NCBI RefSeq assembly: GCF_014207905.1
Contig: NZ_JACHLB010000003.1
Location: forward strand, 372,001 to 436,000
Source of the DNA: Flavobacterium notoginsengisoli
Lineage (GTDB): Bacteria; Bacteroidota; Bacteroidia; Flavobacteriales; Flavobacteriaceae
Length of the DNA: 64,000 bases
Direction: 5' to 3'
This document shows, in pieces, positions 52,722 through 60,918 of this stretch. The position numbers and the translations under genes were made by a program. Below the pieces are notes generated by a model. That model searched no databases, was not told the origin of the DNA, and saw nothing but the letters and a program-made list of their open reading frames with translations. Each line of letters opens with the position of its first letter. Position 1 is the first letter of the stretch.

Positions 52722-55553
52722 ATGTTAGATAAAGACAATACTATTGAAGTTCTTGGTGCAAGAGTTCATAATCTGAAAAATATAGACATTTCGATTCCGC
52801 GTGAAAAACTGGTTGTTATAACTGGTTTATCAGGTTCTGGAAAATCTTCTTTGGCATTTGACACTATTTATGCTGAAGGTCAGCGTCGTTATGTGGAAAC
52901 TTTTTCGGCTTACGCCAGACAATTTCTAGGTGGTTTAGAACGTCCTGATGTTGATAAAATCGACGGATTATCGCCAGTTATTGCGATTGAACAAAAAACA
53001 ACCAGTAAAAGTCCGCGTTCGACCGTTGGAACAATTACTGAAATTTACGATTTCTTAAGACTTTTATATGCGCGTGGTGCAGATGCTTACAGCTACAACA
53101 CAGGCGAAAAAATGGTTTCGTATTCTGATGAACAAATTAAAGATTTGATTATTCAGGATTATAACGGAAAACGAATCAATATTTTAGCGCCAGTAATTAA
53201 AGCGAGAAAGGGGCATTATGCCGAACTATTTCAGCAGATTACCAAACAAGGTTTTTTGAAAGTACGCGTTAACGGAGAAGTTCAGGATTTAGTTTCTGGA
53301 ATGAAATTGGACCGTTATAAAACACACGATATTGAAATTGTTGTTGACCGAATGGTTATCGAAGACAATCCTGATACACAAAAAAGATTATCAGAAAGCA
53401 TTAATACAGCGATGCATCACGGCGAAGATGTTTTGATGATTTTAGATCAAGACTCGAATGAAGTACGTTATTTCAGCAGAAATTTAATGTGTCCGACAAC
53501 AGGAATATCTTATCAGAATCCAGAACCTAATTTATTTTCTTTCAACTCTCCAAAAGGCGCTTGCCCACATTGCAACGGATTAGGAACAGTACACGAAATC
53601 AACGTAAAAAAGATTATTCCGAACCCGAAACTATCAATTAAAAGTGGTGGTTTTGCTCCGCTTGGCGAATACAAATCTTCTTGGATTTTCAAACAATTGG
53701 AAACAATTGGAGAAAAATTCGGATTTAAAATAACCGATCCGATTGAGAAAATTCCAGAAGAAGCTATGACAATGATTCTTCATGGCGGAAAAGATAAATT
53801 TTCAATCAATTCTAAAGATCTTGGCGTAACCAGAGAATATAAAATTGATTTTGAGGGAATTTCCAATTTTATCAAAAATCAATACGACGAAAGCGCGACA
53901 ACGAGCATAAAACGTTGGGCAAAAGATTTTATGGACGAAATCGCTTGTCCAGTCTGCGAAGGTTCACGTCTTAAAAAAGAAGCTTTATTCTTCAGAGTAA
54001 ATGAAAAAAATATCACCGAATTGTGTGATATGGATATTTCAGATTTAACAGCTTGGTTTCTAGATTTAAATAATCATTTAACTGATAAACAGCTTTTAAT
54101 TGCTTCTGAAGTTGTAAAAGAAATCAAAGATCGTTTGAATTTCTTAATGAATGTTGGTTTAAATTATTTGGCTTTAAGCCGAAGTTCAAAATCTCTTTCT
54201 GGCGGTGAAGCACAGCGTATTCGTCTAGCAACGCAAATCGGTTCACAATTAGTTGGTGTTTTATATATTTTAGATGAGCCAAGCATTGGTTTACACCAAA
54301 GAGATAACGAAAAATTGATTCATTCTTTGGAACAATTACGTGATATTGGAAATTCTGTTATTGTAGTAGAACACGACAAAGACATGATCGAAACTGCCGA
54401 TTATGTTATCGATATTGGCCCAAAAGCTGGAAAATATGGAGGAGAAATCATTAGTATAGGAACTCCTAAAGAAACTTTAGCTTCGGATACCATTACTGCT
54501 CAATATTTGAACGGTAAAATGAAACTGGAAATTCCGAAGAAAAGACGAAAAGGAAACGGCAAATTCTTAAAACTAACTGGTGCGACAGGAAATAACTTAA
54601 AAAATGTTTCTATTGAAGTTCCATTAGGACAATTAACTTGTGTTACAGGAGTTTCGGGAAGTGGAAAATCAACATTGATTAATGAAACACTTTATCCGAT
54701 TCTGAATGCCTATTATTTTAATGGCGTTAAAAAACCGCAACCTTATAAAAAGATTGAAGGTTTAGAGCATATTGACAAAGTTATTGATATTGATCAAAGT
54801 CCGATTGGGCGCACACCGCGTTCGAATCCAGCAACTTATACAGAAGTTTTCACAGAAATCAGAAATCTGTTTACGATGACTTCTGAAAGTATGATTCGTG
54901 GTTATAAAGCAGGTCGTTTTAGTTTTAATGTAAAAGGTGGACGTTGCGAAACTTGCGAAGGTTCTGGAGTTAGAACAATCGAAATGAACTTTTTACCCGA
55001 TGTTTATGTTGAATGTGAAACTTGTCAAGGAAAACGTTTCAATAGAGAAACTTTAGAGATTCGTTATAAAGGAAAATCTATCTCGGATGTTTTGGACATG
55101 ACTGTTGATGAAGCGGTTCCGTTTTTTGAAAATATTCCGAAAATATACAGAAAAATCAAAACGATTCAAGATGTTGGTTTAGGATATATTACACTAGGAC
55201 AGCAAAGTACAACACTTTCTGGTGGCGAAGCGCAACGTATTAAACTGGCAGGAGAATTATCTAAAAAAGATACAGGAAATACATTTTATATTCTCGACGA
55301 ACCAACAACAGGTTTACACTTTGAAGATATTCGCGTTTTGATGGAAGTGATCAATAAATTGGTTGATAAAGGAAATACGATTTTAGTAATCGAACACAAT
55401 ATGGACGTTATCAAACTTGCTGATTATATTATCGATATTGGTCCAGAAGGCGGAAAAGGTGGCGGACAATTGGTTGCCAAAGGTACTCCAGAAGAAGTGG
55501 CTCAGAATAAAAAGAGTTATACAGCTAAGTTTTTGAAAAAAGAGTTAGAGTAA
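52722..55553 (+). CDS. uvrA: Excinuclease ABC subunit A
   Basis: A 943-residue protein from the ATG at 52722. It contains two ABC ATPase modules. The first has Walker [15 protein letters not shown] and signature [12 protein letters not shown]; the second has [14 protein letters not shown] and [12 protein letters not shown]. Two zinc modules are present (CPTTG...CPHC in the first half, CETCEGSG...CETCQG in the second). UvrA dimers recognise bulky DNA lesions and load UvrB in nucleotide excision repair. Length is standard for the family and all motifs are intact. It is a single gene with its own -7 motif. Some Bacteroidota carry a second UvrA paralogue; this full-length copy looks like the canonical one. 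Confidence 0.96.
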   Translation: MLDKDNTIEVLGARVHNLKNIDISIPREKLVVITGLSGSGKSSLAFDTIYAEGQRRYVETFSAYARQFLGGLERPDVDKIDGLSPVIAIEQKTTSKSPRSTVGTITEIYDFLRLLYARGADAYSYNTGEKMVSYSDEQIKDLIIQDYNGKRINILAPVIKARKGHYAELFQQITKQGFLKVRVNGEVQDLVSGMKLDRYKTHDIEIVVDRMVIEDNPDTQKRLSESINTAMHHGEDVLMILDQDSNEVRYFSRNLMCPTTGISYQNPEPNLFSFNSPKGACPHCNGLGTVHEINVKKIIPNPKLSIKSGGFAPLGEYKSSWIFKQLETIGEKFGFKITDPIEKIPEEAMTMILHGGKDKFSINSKDLGVTREYKIDFEGISNFIKNQYDESATTSIKRWAKDFMDEIACPVCEGSRLKKEALFFRVNEKNITELCDMDISDLTAWFLDLNNHLTDKQLLIASEVVKEIKDRLNFLMNVGLNYLALSRSSKSLSGGEAQRIRLATQIGSQLVGVLYILDEPSIGLHQRDNEKLIHSLEQLRDIGNSVIVVEHDKDMIETADYVIDIGPKAGKYGGEIISIGTPKETLASDTITAQYLNGKMKLEIPKKRRKGNGKFLKLTGATGNNLKNVSIEVPLGQLTCVTGVSGSGKSTLINETLYPILNAYYFNGVKKPQPYKKIEGLEHIDKVIDIDQSPIGRTPRSNPATYTEVFTEIRNLFTMTSESMIRGYKAGRFSFNVKGGRCETCEGSGVRTIEMNFLPDVYVECETCQGKRFNRETLEIRYKGKSISDVLDMTVDEAVPFFENIPKIYRKIKTIQDVGLGYITLGQQSTTLSGGEAQRIKLAGELSKKDTGNTFYILDEPTTGLHFEDIRVLMEVINKLVDKGNTILVIEHNMDVIKLADYIIDIGPEGGKGGGQLVAKGTPEEVAQNKKSYTAKFLKKELE

Positions 55554-55562
55554 AAAAACACG

Positions 55563-55577
55563 AACTTTGACAAAGTT
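55563..55577. repeat. AACTTTGACAAAGTT palindrome, copy near uvrA
   Basis: A 15-bp perfect palindrome 10 bp after the uvrA stop. The same word occurs at 63418-63432, beside its inverse-paired sister at 63400-63415. Confidence 0.65.
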
Positions 55578-55638
55578 TTGTCTCTCTACATAAATTAGTA
55601 GTAATTATTTTATATTTTAGCTTTAAAAAAAGCGAAAT

Positions 55639-56547
55639 ATGAAAACCACCGTATTATTTTTTATAATATCGATATTCTCTCTTACTACTTATTCTCAATC
55701 TCAAAAAGACAGTATTAATAAAGTTGTCGGAGAACGAATTAAAAACATAAAAGAAGATCAATCTGATAATCCTTATTATACCAAACAAGAAAAGGAAAAC
55801 GAATATTTAAGCGAAAACAATATCTTTCAAGCTCTAGCTCTTCCAAGCGAAAACAGTGATTTAGCAAACTTTTTCAAGATTTATCTGGAGAAAAAACTTC
55901 TCAAAAAAATTGATTTCACAGCGATTAAGGATTCTTATTTGTATAACAACTTCTCAAACAGCAAATACAATTATACTATTCGATTAACTTTTGAATTAAG
56001 CAAAAAAGGAAAAGCAACAAATTGTCGAATCAATACAGGAAATAAAGAATTAGACCAAAAAATTATTGAAGTTTTCAAAAAGTATCCTTTAGAAAAACTA
56101 GGGCTGAAAGAAAACGATAAAAATGCTAAAATCAGTGTTCAGTTATTTGCTAAAGAAAACAAAGAAATTGTAATAAAAGCAAGTCAATTTGCAGTAACAG
56201 ATGTTCCTCCAGTAGCAAAAGGTTGTCAAGATTCTCAATTTTACTGGCAATTTAACAAATGCCTTTATGACAAATTGCACGAGTACTTATTGCAAAATAT
56301 TTCTTTGAAAACCTTGAATAGTCAAGATTTAAGAGGAGAAATTATTTTTAGTCCTCGCTTTACAATTAATAAAGACGGTAAAATTATAAACGTAAATTCT
56401 ATCGCACCAAACAAAGTTATAAAAGACGAAATTGATCGAGTTATTCTTTCTTTTAATGAAATAATAGAACCAGGAAAAAGAAATAATGCTCCTAAAAATA
56501 CTTATTGTGAAACCTATAGAACTATTACAATAGAAAATTTGAAATAG
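55639..56547 (+). CDS. Secreted protein of unknown function with two TonB-C-like domains
   Basis: A 302-residue protein with a signal peptide (to about TTYSQ). Two segments resemble the TonB C-terminal fold. One is residues about 110-170 (YTIRLTFELSKKGKATNCRI...LDQKIIEVFKKYP). The other is about 220-300 (LRGEIIFSPRFTINKDGKIINVNS...IKDEIDRVILSF), with a GCQ...KCLYDK cysteine pair before it. There is no N-terminal cytoplasmic anchor or proline-rich linker, so it is not an energy-transducing TonB. Many Bacteroidota exported proteins carry such modules with no assigned role. Neighbours (uvrA, LOG gene) do not help. Function unknown. Confidence 0.6.
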   Translation: MKTTVLFFIISIFSLTTYSQSQKDSINKVVGERIKNIKEDQSDNPYYTKQEKENEYLSENNIFQALALPSENSDLANFFKIYLEKKLLKKIDFTAIKDSYLYNNFSNSKYNYTIRLTFELSKKGKATNCRINTGNKELDQKIIEVFKKYPLEKLGLKENDKNAKISVQLFAKENKEIVIKASQFAVTDVPPVAKGCQDSQFYWQFNKCLYDKLHEYLLQNISLKTLNSQDLRGEIIFSPRFTINKDGKIINVNSIAPNKVIKDEIDRVILSFNEIIEPGKRNNAPKNTYCETYRTITIENLK

Positions 56548-56982
56548 CAAACTTTTTCTATGGAACAATAACGATAAAAACATTTACATATCATATAGAA
56601 CAATACATTTCTAATTTATCGTGAATGCCAAATTTTATTAATACACTGATAATGAAACAAGAAATTCTATTTTATCATTACCCTATCATTACTTTTAGAT
56701 TATAATTCCTGTTTTCTGTAACAATTCTAGAAAAAAGTGTTAATTTAGTATCCGCTTTTTTTGAAAAATTCAATCTTTTAAAGAAAGGATGTTTCGATTA
56801 GACTAATTGTTTATTTGAAGCCAATTGCCCTAGCCCTGATGGGAGGGAAAATCCTTTTGTGCCGGGGTTCGGCACAAAAGATTGGAAGGAACAGCAGGAA
56901 TTAGCTCCTTCCTTCGACTACGCTCAGGATGACAATTTGTACAGAAAAAACATAAGTAAAATAATAAATTAAAATACCTAAA
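56548..56982. other. 435-bp intergenic region before the LOG gene
   Basis: The first 270 bp are AT-rich with nothing recognised. Bases 56823-56908 hold a GC-richer structured element, followed by a repeat-like word TTCCTTCGACTACGCTCAGG (from 56909). The last 45 bp lead into the LOG gene. Confidence 0.55.
56823..56908 (+). ncRNA. Possible structured RNA or dispersed hairpin repeat
   Basis: An island clearly richer in G and C than its surroundings, with an 11-bp perfect hairpin CTTTTGTGCCG / CGGCACAAAAG (56854-56880) and flanking conserved-looking words (GCCCTAGCCCTGATGG, CAGCAGGAATTAGCTCC). The outer CCTG / CAGG words can pair. Similar elements are, to my recollection, frequent in Flavobacterium intergenic regions, and the Rfam flavo-1 motif is a candidate identity. 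The identity is not confirmed, and strand is uncertain. Confidence 0.4.
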
Positions 56983-57711
56983 ATGAGATTAGAAGATTTT
57001 GATAATGATGAAGATAAAGTAATTCAGGACCGTTTGAAACAAAAAACGTGGAATGAAATTAGAACCAATGACAGCTGGGCAATTTTTAAAATTATGTCTG
57101 AGTTTGTAAATGGTTACGAAGCAATGGGACGTATTGGCCCGTGTGTTTCTATTTTTGGTTCTGCGAGAACAAAACCAGACGACAAATATTATTTATTGGC
57201 AGAAAAAATCGCTTATAAAATCAGTAAAGCAGGTTACGGTGTGATTACAGGAGGTGGTCCCGGAATTATGGAAGCTGGAAATAAAGGTGCGCATTTAGGA
57301 GGCGGAACTTCGGTTGGATTAAATATTGAATTGCCTTTTGAACAGCACTTTAACCCGTATATTGATCACGATAAAAACTTGAATTTCGATTATTTCTTTG
57401 TGAGAAAAGTAATGTTCGTAAAATATTCTCAAGGTTTTGTGGTAATGCCAGGTGGTTTCGGAACTTTAGACGAAATGTTTGAAGCGATTACTTTGATCCA
57501 AACTAAGAAGATTGGAAAATTCCCAATTATTTTGGTTGGAGTTGAATTCTGGTCTGGTTTAATTGAATGGGTTAAAACTGTTTTGGTGGAGAAAATGCAC
57601 ACTGTTAGCCCAGAAGATTTGAATTTATTTAAAATCGTAGATACAGAAGATGAAGTTGTTGATGTTTTGGATAAATTCTACAAGAAATACGATTTAAGTC
57701 CGAATTTCTAA
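56983..57711 (+). CDS. LOG-family nucleotide 5'-monophosphate phosphoribohydrolase
   Basis: A 242-residue Rossmann-fold protein. It has SIFGSARTKPDDKYY at the start of the domain, VITGGGPGIMEAGNKGAH, and the LOG hallmark VMPGGFGTLDEMFEA (PGGxGTxxE at 156-164). LOG enzymes cleave nucleoside 5'-monophosphates, including cytokinin ribotides in plants and some bacteria, to free base plus ribose-5-phosphate. In most bacteria the physiological substrate is AMP-like or unknown. An N-terminal extension of about 50 residues precedes the core, as in many Bacteroidota members. It is a single gene ending at an intrinsic terminator. No cytokinin pathway genes are near. Confidence 0.9.
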   Translation: MRLEDFDNDEDKVIQDRLKQKTWNEIRTNDSWAIFKIMSEFVNGYEAMGRIGPCVSIFGSARTKPDDKYYLLAEKIAYKISKAGYGVITGGGPGIMEAGNKGAHLGGGTSVGLNIELPFEQHFNPYIDHDKNLNFDYFFVRKVMFVKYSQGFVVMPGGFGTLDEMFEAITLIQTKKIGKFPIILVGVEFWSGLIEWVKTVLVEKMHTVSPEDLNLFKIVDTEDEVVDVLDKFYKKYDLSPNF

Positions 57712-57795
57712 ATTAATTATATAAAGCGATAATGTGCTTCGCAATAAATATAATGGTCGTTTATCGTTAATTTATGTTAAGTATCGTAAAAATTG

Positions 57796-57823
57796 AAAGC
57801 TGTTTTTTTAAACAGCTTTTTTT
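57796..57823 (+). terminator. Rho-independent terminator of the LOG gene
   Basis: A 10-bp stem, AAAGCTGTTT / AAACAGCTTT, with a TTTT loop followed by TTTT, 85 bp after the stop. Confidence 0.85.
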
Positions 57824-57898
57824 ATGCTATTTTTACAAAAATCCGAAGTAACTTTATGTACGTAACTTAAGTATATCTGAACATTTTTAAGCCATTAT

Positions 57899-60727
57899 TT
57901 GAAAGCACTTTATAAAATTATTTGCCTCATTATAGTTTTATTCTTTTCGATAAAACTTTCTGCACAACATCAATCTAAGATGGAAGTGGCGGTAAATCTT
58001 GAGCTTAAAACTCTGAACCTCAAACAGGATATTACTTTTCACAATACTTCAAATGATTCTTTAGATTCGATTGTTTTTAATGATTGGAATAATGCCTTTG
58101 TAGATAAAAATACTCCTTTAGCAAAACGTTTTTCTGATGAATTTTATAGAGGATTCCATTTAGCGAAAGCTGTTGATAGAGGAAAAACTACCATTTTAAG
58201 TTTGACAGATGAAAATTCTACTGCTTTAGAATGGGAAAGAACGGAAAAAAATCCAGATTTTATTATTGTTAGACTGAATAGAAAACTGGCTCCAAACGAA
58301 AAAATCGATTTACATCTTACTTATATTGCTAAAATTCCAAACGATAAGTTTACCCATTTTGGTTTTGATCAAAATGGCGGAATGGCTTTAAAAAATTGGT
58401 TTATAAGTCCTGCGCGATATGAGAATCATGAATTTATAAAATATAACAATTTTAATCTAGATGATATCGCAAACGCAGTTACAGATTATGAAGTTGCTAT
58501 TAAAATTCCAAATTCATATTCTATTACAACTGATTTAAATTCGATTGCTAAAGATGTTAGTAATCCTGATTATAGCGTTTATTCTTTTTCAGGTAAAAAC
58601 AGATCCGATTTTAGCCTTTATATACAAAAACAAAATAGCTTTAGAACTTACGATAATGGTTTAATCGAAGTTTCGACAGATTTAAAAAGTAAAAAAATAA
58701 GCGAGATTCAAAAGGCTGTAATTATAGACCAAGTTGTTTCGTTTATGGAGCGTTTTATTGGCGAATATCCAAATGATAAAATTACGGTGTCGCAAGCAGA
58801 TTATGAACGAAATCCATTTTACGGATTGAATCAGCTGCCTTCATTTATTAGTCCGTTTTCAGATGATTTTATGTTTGAAATTCAGTTTTTAAAAACATTT
58901 TTGAACAATTATCTTAAAAATAGTCTTCGCTTAGATCCGAGAAAAGATAATTGGGTTTATGATGGAATTCAGATTTATGCCATGATGAAATACATGGAAG
59001 AACATCATGAAGACCAAAAAATGTTGGGAAGGCTTTCGGATATGAAACTTTTTAAAAGTTATAATATCACTAATCTGACATTTAATGAGCAATACAGCTA
59101 TTATTATATGCTCATGGCTCGTAAAAATCTAGATCAGCCATTGGGAGATCCTAAAAATACCTTAATCAAATTTAACGAGCAGATTGCAAGCAAATACCGA
59201 GCAGGTCTAAGTTTGAGTTATTTAGATGATTATCTCAACCATGACATTGTTCCAGAAAGTGTAAAAGAGTTTTATAATCTGAACAAAATTGCACAATCGA
59301 ATCGATATGACTTTGAAAAAATTCTAACTAAAAAAAGCCCCAAAAACATAGACTGGTTTTTCAAAACGGTTATTGAATCTAGAGATATAATTGATTATAA
59401 ATTCAGTAATGTTTCCAGAACTGCTGATAGCGTTTCCTTTTCGATTAAAAACAAAACAGGCATCTACGCTCCTATTCCTGTGTATGGAACCAAAAAAAAT
59501 CAGGTTGTTTTTAAAGAATGGATAGAACCAAAAAATAAAGATTCAGTTTACGAATTGCCAAGAAAAAACGCAGATAAAATTGTCATTAATTTTGATAATG
59601 AAGTTCCAGAATACAATCAGAGAAACAACTGGAAATCTCTTAAAAGCATTTCACTGAACCGCCCTATCAAATTTAATTTTGCAAAAGATTTAGAAGATCC
59701 GAATTATAATCAGATTTTATATATTCCGACAATTTATTACAATTATTATGACGGACTTACGCCTGGTATAAGATTTCATAACAAAACGATATTAGACAAA
59801 CCATTTAATTTTGATATTAATCCCGCTTTCTCTTCTAAAACAGGAAGTTTATCAGGTTCATCTGCTTTTTCTTGGAATCAATATTATAGAAACAGTACTT
59901 TATTTAATGTGCGCTATTCTATTAGCCAAAATTTTTTCCATTACGCTCCAGACGCAACGTATTTAAGATTGAACCCGATGGTACAATTCAGAATTCGAGA
60001 AAAAGATTTTAGAGACAATAGAAAACAGCTTATTCTGGCACGTCAAGTAATTGTAAATCGTGAAGCGAGCGAATACATTACAGACAATTCAAAACCAAAT
60101 TATTCAATTTTTAATGCTCGATATTCGAACACAAAAACAGAATTAATTGATCATTTCAATTTCATGACCGATGTGCAATTTGCAGGAGATTTTGGAAAGG
60201 CATCGGCAGAAATAGAATACCGAAGATTATTTCAAAACAATAAAAAATTAAACTTAAGATTATTTGCTGGAACTTTCCTTTACAATACAACAAACTCAGA
60301 TTATTTTAGTTTTGGTTTAGACCGACCGACAGATTATTTGTTTGATTATAATCTTTTCGGAAGATCTGAAAGTACAGGATTTTTTAGTCAACAATATGTA
60401 ATTGCCGAGGGAGGTTTCAAATCACAATTAGAGCCTTCATACGCCAACCAATGGATGACAACTTTAAATGCCAGTTACGCAATTTGGAATTGGGTAGAGC
60501 TTTATGGCGACATTGGTTTAATGAAGAATAAGCATCAAAGTGAGTTTTTTGCTTACGATACTGGTGTCCGTTTAAACTTGGTTCCAGACTACTTTGAACT
60601 TTATTTTCCTGTTTATTCTAATAATGGTTGGGAGATAACACAAACAAAATACAATGAAAAAATACGATTTATAATCACTTTCTCACCAAAAACATTAGTT
60701 ACTCTTTTTACCCGAAAATGGTTTTAA
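57899..60727 (+). CDS. Pseudo-M1-peptidase domain fused to an outer-membrane beta-barrel
   Basis: A 942-residue protein that starts at TTG (57899); no in-frame ATG precedes the signal peptide (MKALYKIICLIIVLFFSIKLSAQ). Residues about 25-540 follow the M1 aminopeptidase layout: a beta-sandwich N-domain, NPFYGLNQLPSF at the usual substrate-loop position, then the helical region. The HExxH zinc helix is replaced by FMFEIQFLKTFLNNYL (about 324-339), and the usual NEG motif reads YDG. Zinc hydrolysis is therefore unlikely. Residues about 610-942 contain alternating beta-strand segments ending in KWF, like a surface-antigen/Omp85-type barrel (e.g. GIRFHNKTILDKPFNF, ASAEIEYRRLF, LNASYAIWNWVELYG). 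It is probably an outer-membrane protein with a periplasmic or surface head. Function unknown. Confidence 0.7.
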   Translation: MKALYKIICLIIVLFFSIKLSAQHQSKMEVAVNLELKTLNLKQDITFHNTSNDSLDSIVFNDWNNAFVDKNTPLAKRFSDEFYRGFHLAKAVDRGKTTILSLTDENSTALEWERTEKNPDFIIVRLNRKLAPNEKIDLHLTYIAKIPNDKFTHFGFDQNGGMALKNWFISPARYENHEFIKYNNFNLDDIANAVTDYEVAIKIPNSYSITTDLNSIAKDVSNPDYSVYSFSGKNRSDFSLYIQKQNSFRTYDNGLIEVSTDLKSKKISEIQKAVIIDQVVSFMERFIGEYPNDKITVSQADYERNPFYGLNQLPSFISPFSDDFMFEIQFLKTFLNNYLKNSLRLDPRKDNWVYDGIQIYAMMKYMEEHHEDQKMLGRLSDMKLFKSYNITNLTFNEQYSYYYMLMARKNLDQPLGDPKNTLIKFNEQIASKYRAGLSLSYLDDYLNHDIVPESVKEFYNLNKIAQSNRYDFEKILTKKSPKNIDWFFKTVIESRDIIDYKFSNVSRTADSVSFSIKNKTGIYAPIPVYGTKKNQVVFKEWIEPKNKDSVYELPRKNADKIVINFDNEVPEYNQRNNWKSLKSISLNRPIKFNFAKDLEDPNYNQILYIPTIYYNYYDGLTPGIRFHNKTILDKPFNFDINPAFSSKTGSLSGSSAFSWNQYYRNSTLFNVRYSISQNFFHYAPDATYLRLNPMVQFRIREKDFRDNRKQLILARQVIVNREASEYITDNSKPNYSIFNARYSNTKTELIDHFNFMTDVQFAGDFGKASAEIEYRRLFQNNKKLNLRLFAGTFLYNTTNSDYFSFGLDRPTDYLFDYNLFGRSESTGFFSQQYVIAEGGFKSQLEPSYANQWMTTLNASYAIWNWVELYGDIGLMKNKHQSEFFAYDTGVRLNLVPDYFELYFPVYSNNGWEITQTKYNEKIRFIITFSPKTLVTLFTRKWF

Positions 60728-60918
60728 TCAAATAAAAATTAAACAAAAACTTGCGAAATTATCAATAAAATTAAATTTTACATATAAATTACATAAATAA
60801 AATACGTAGTTTTTTGATTTTGAATACAAATAATTAAATTATATTTAGTTCAAAGAATTATGATTATTGATTGTTTTTAAGTAATTTCGCGACATAAATA
60901 ACATGACCCTACAAGATT

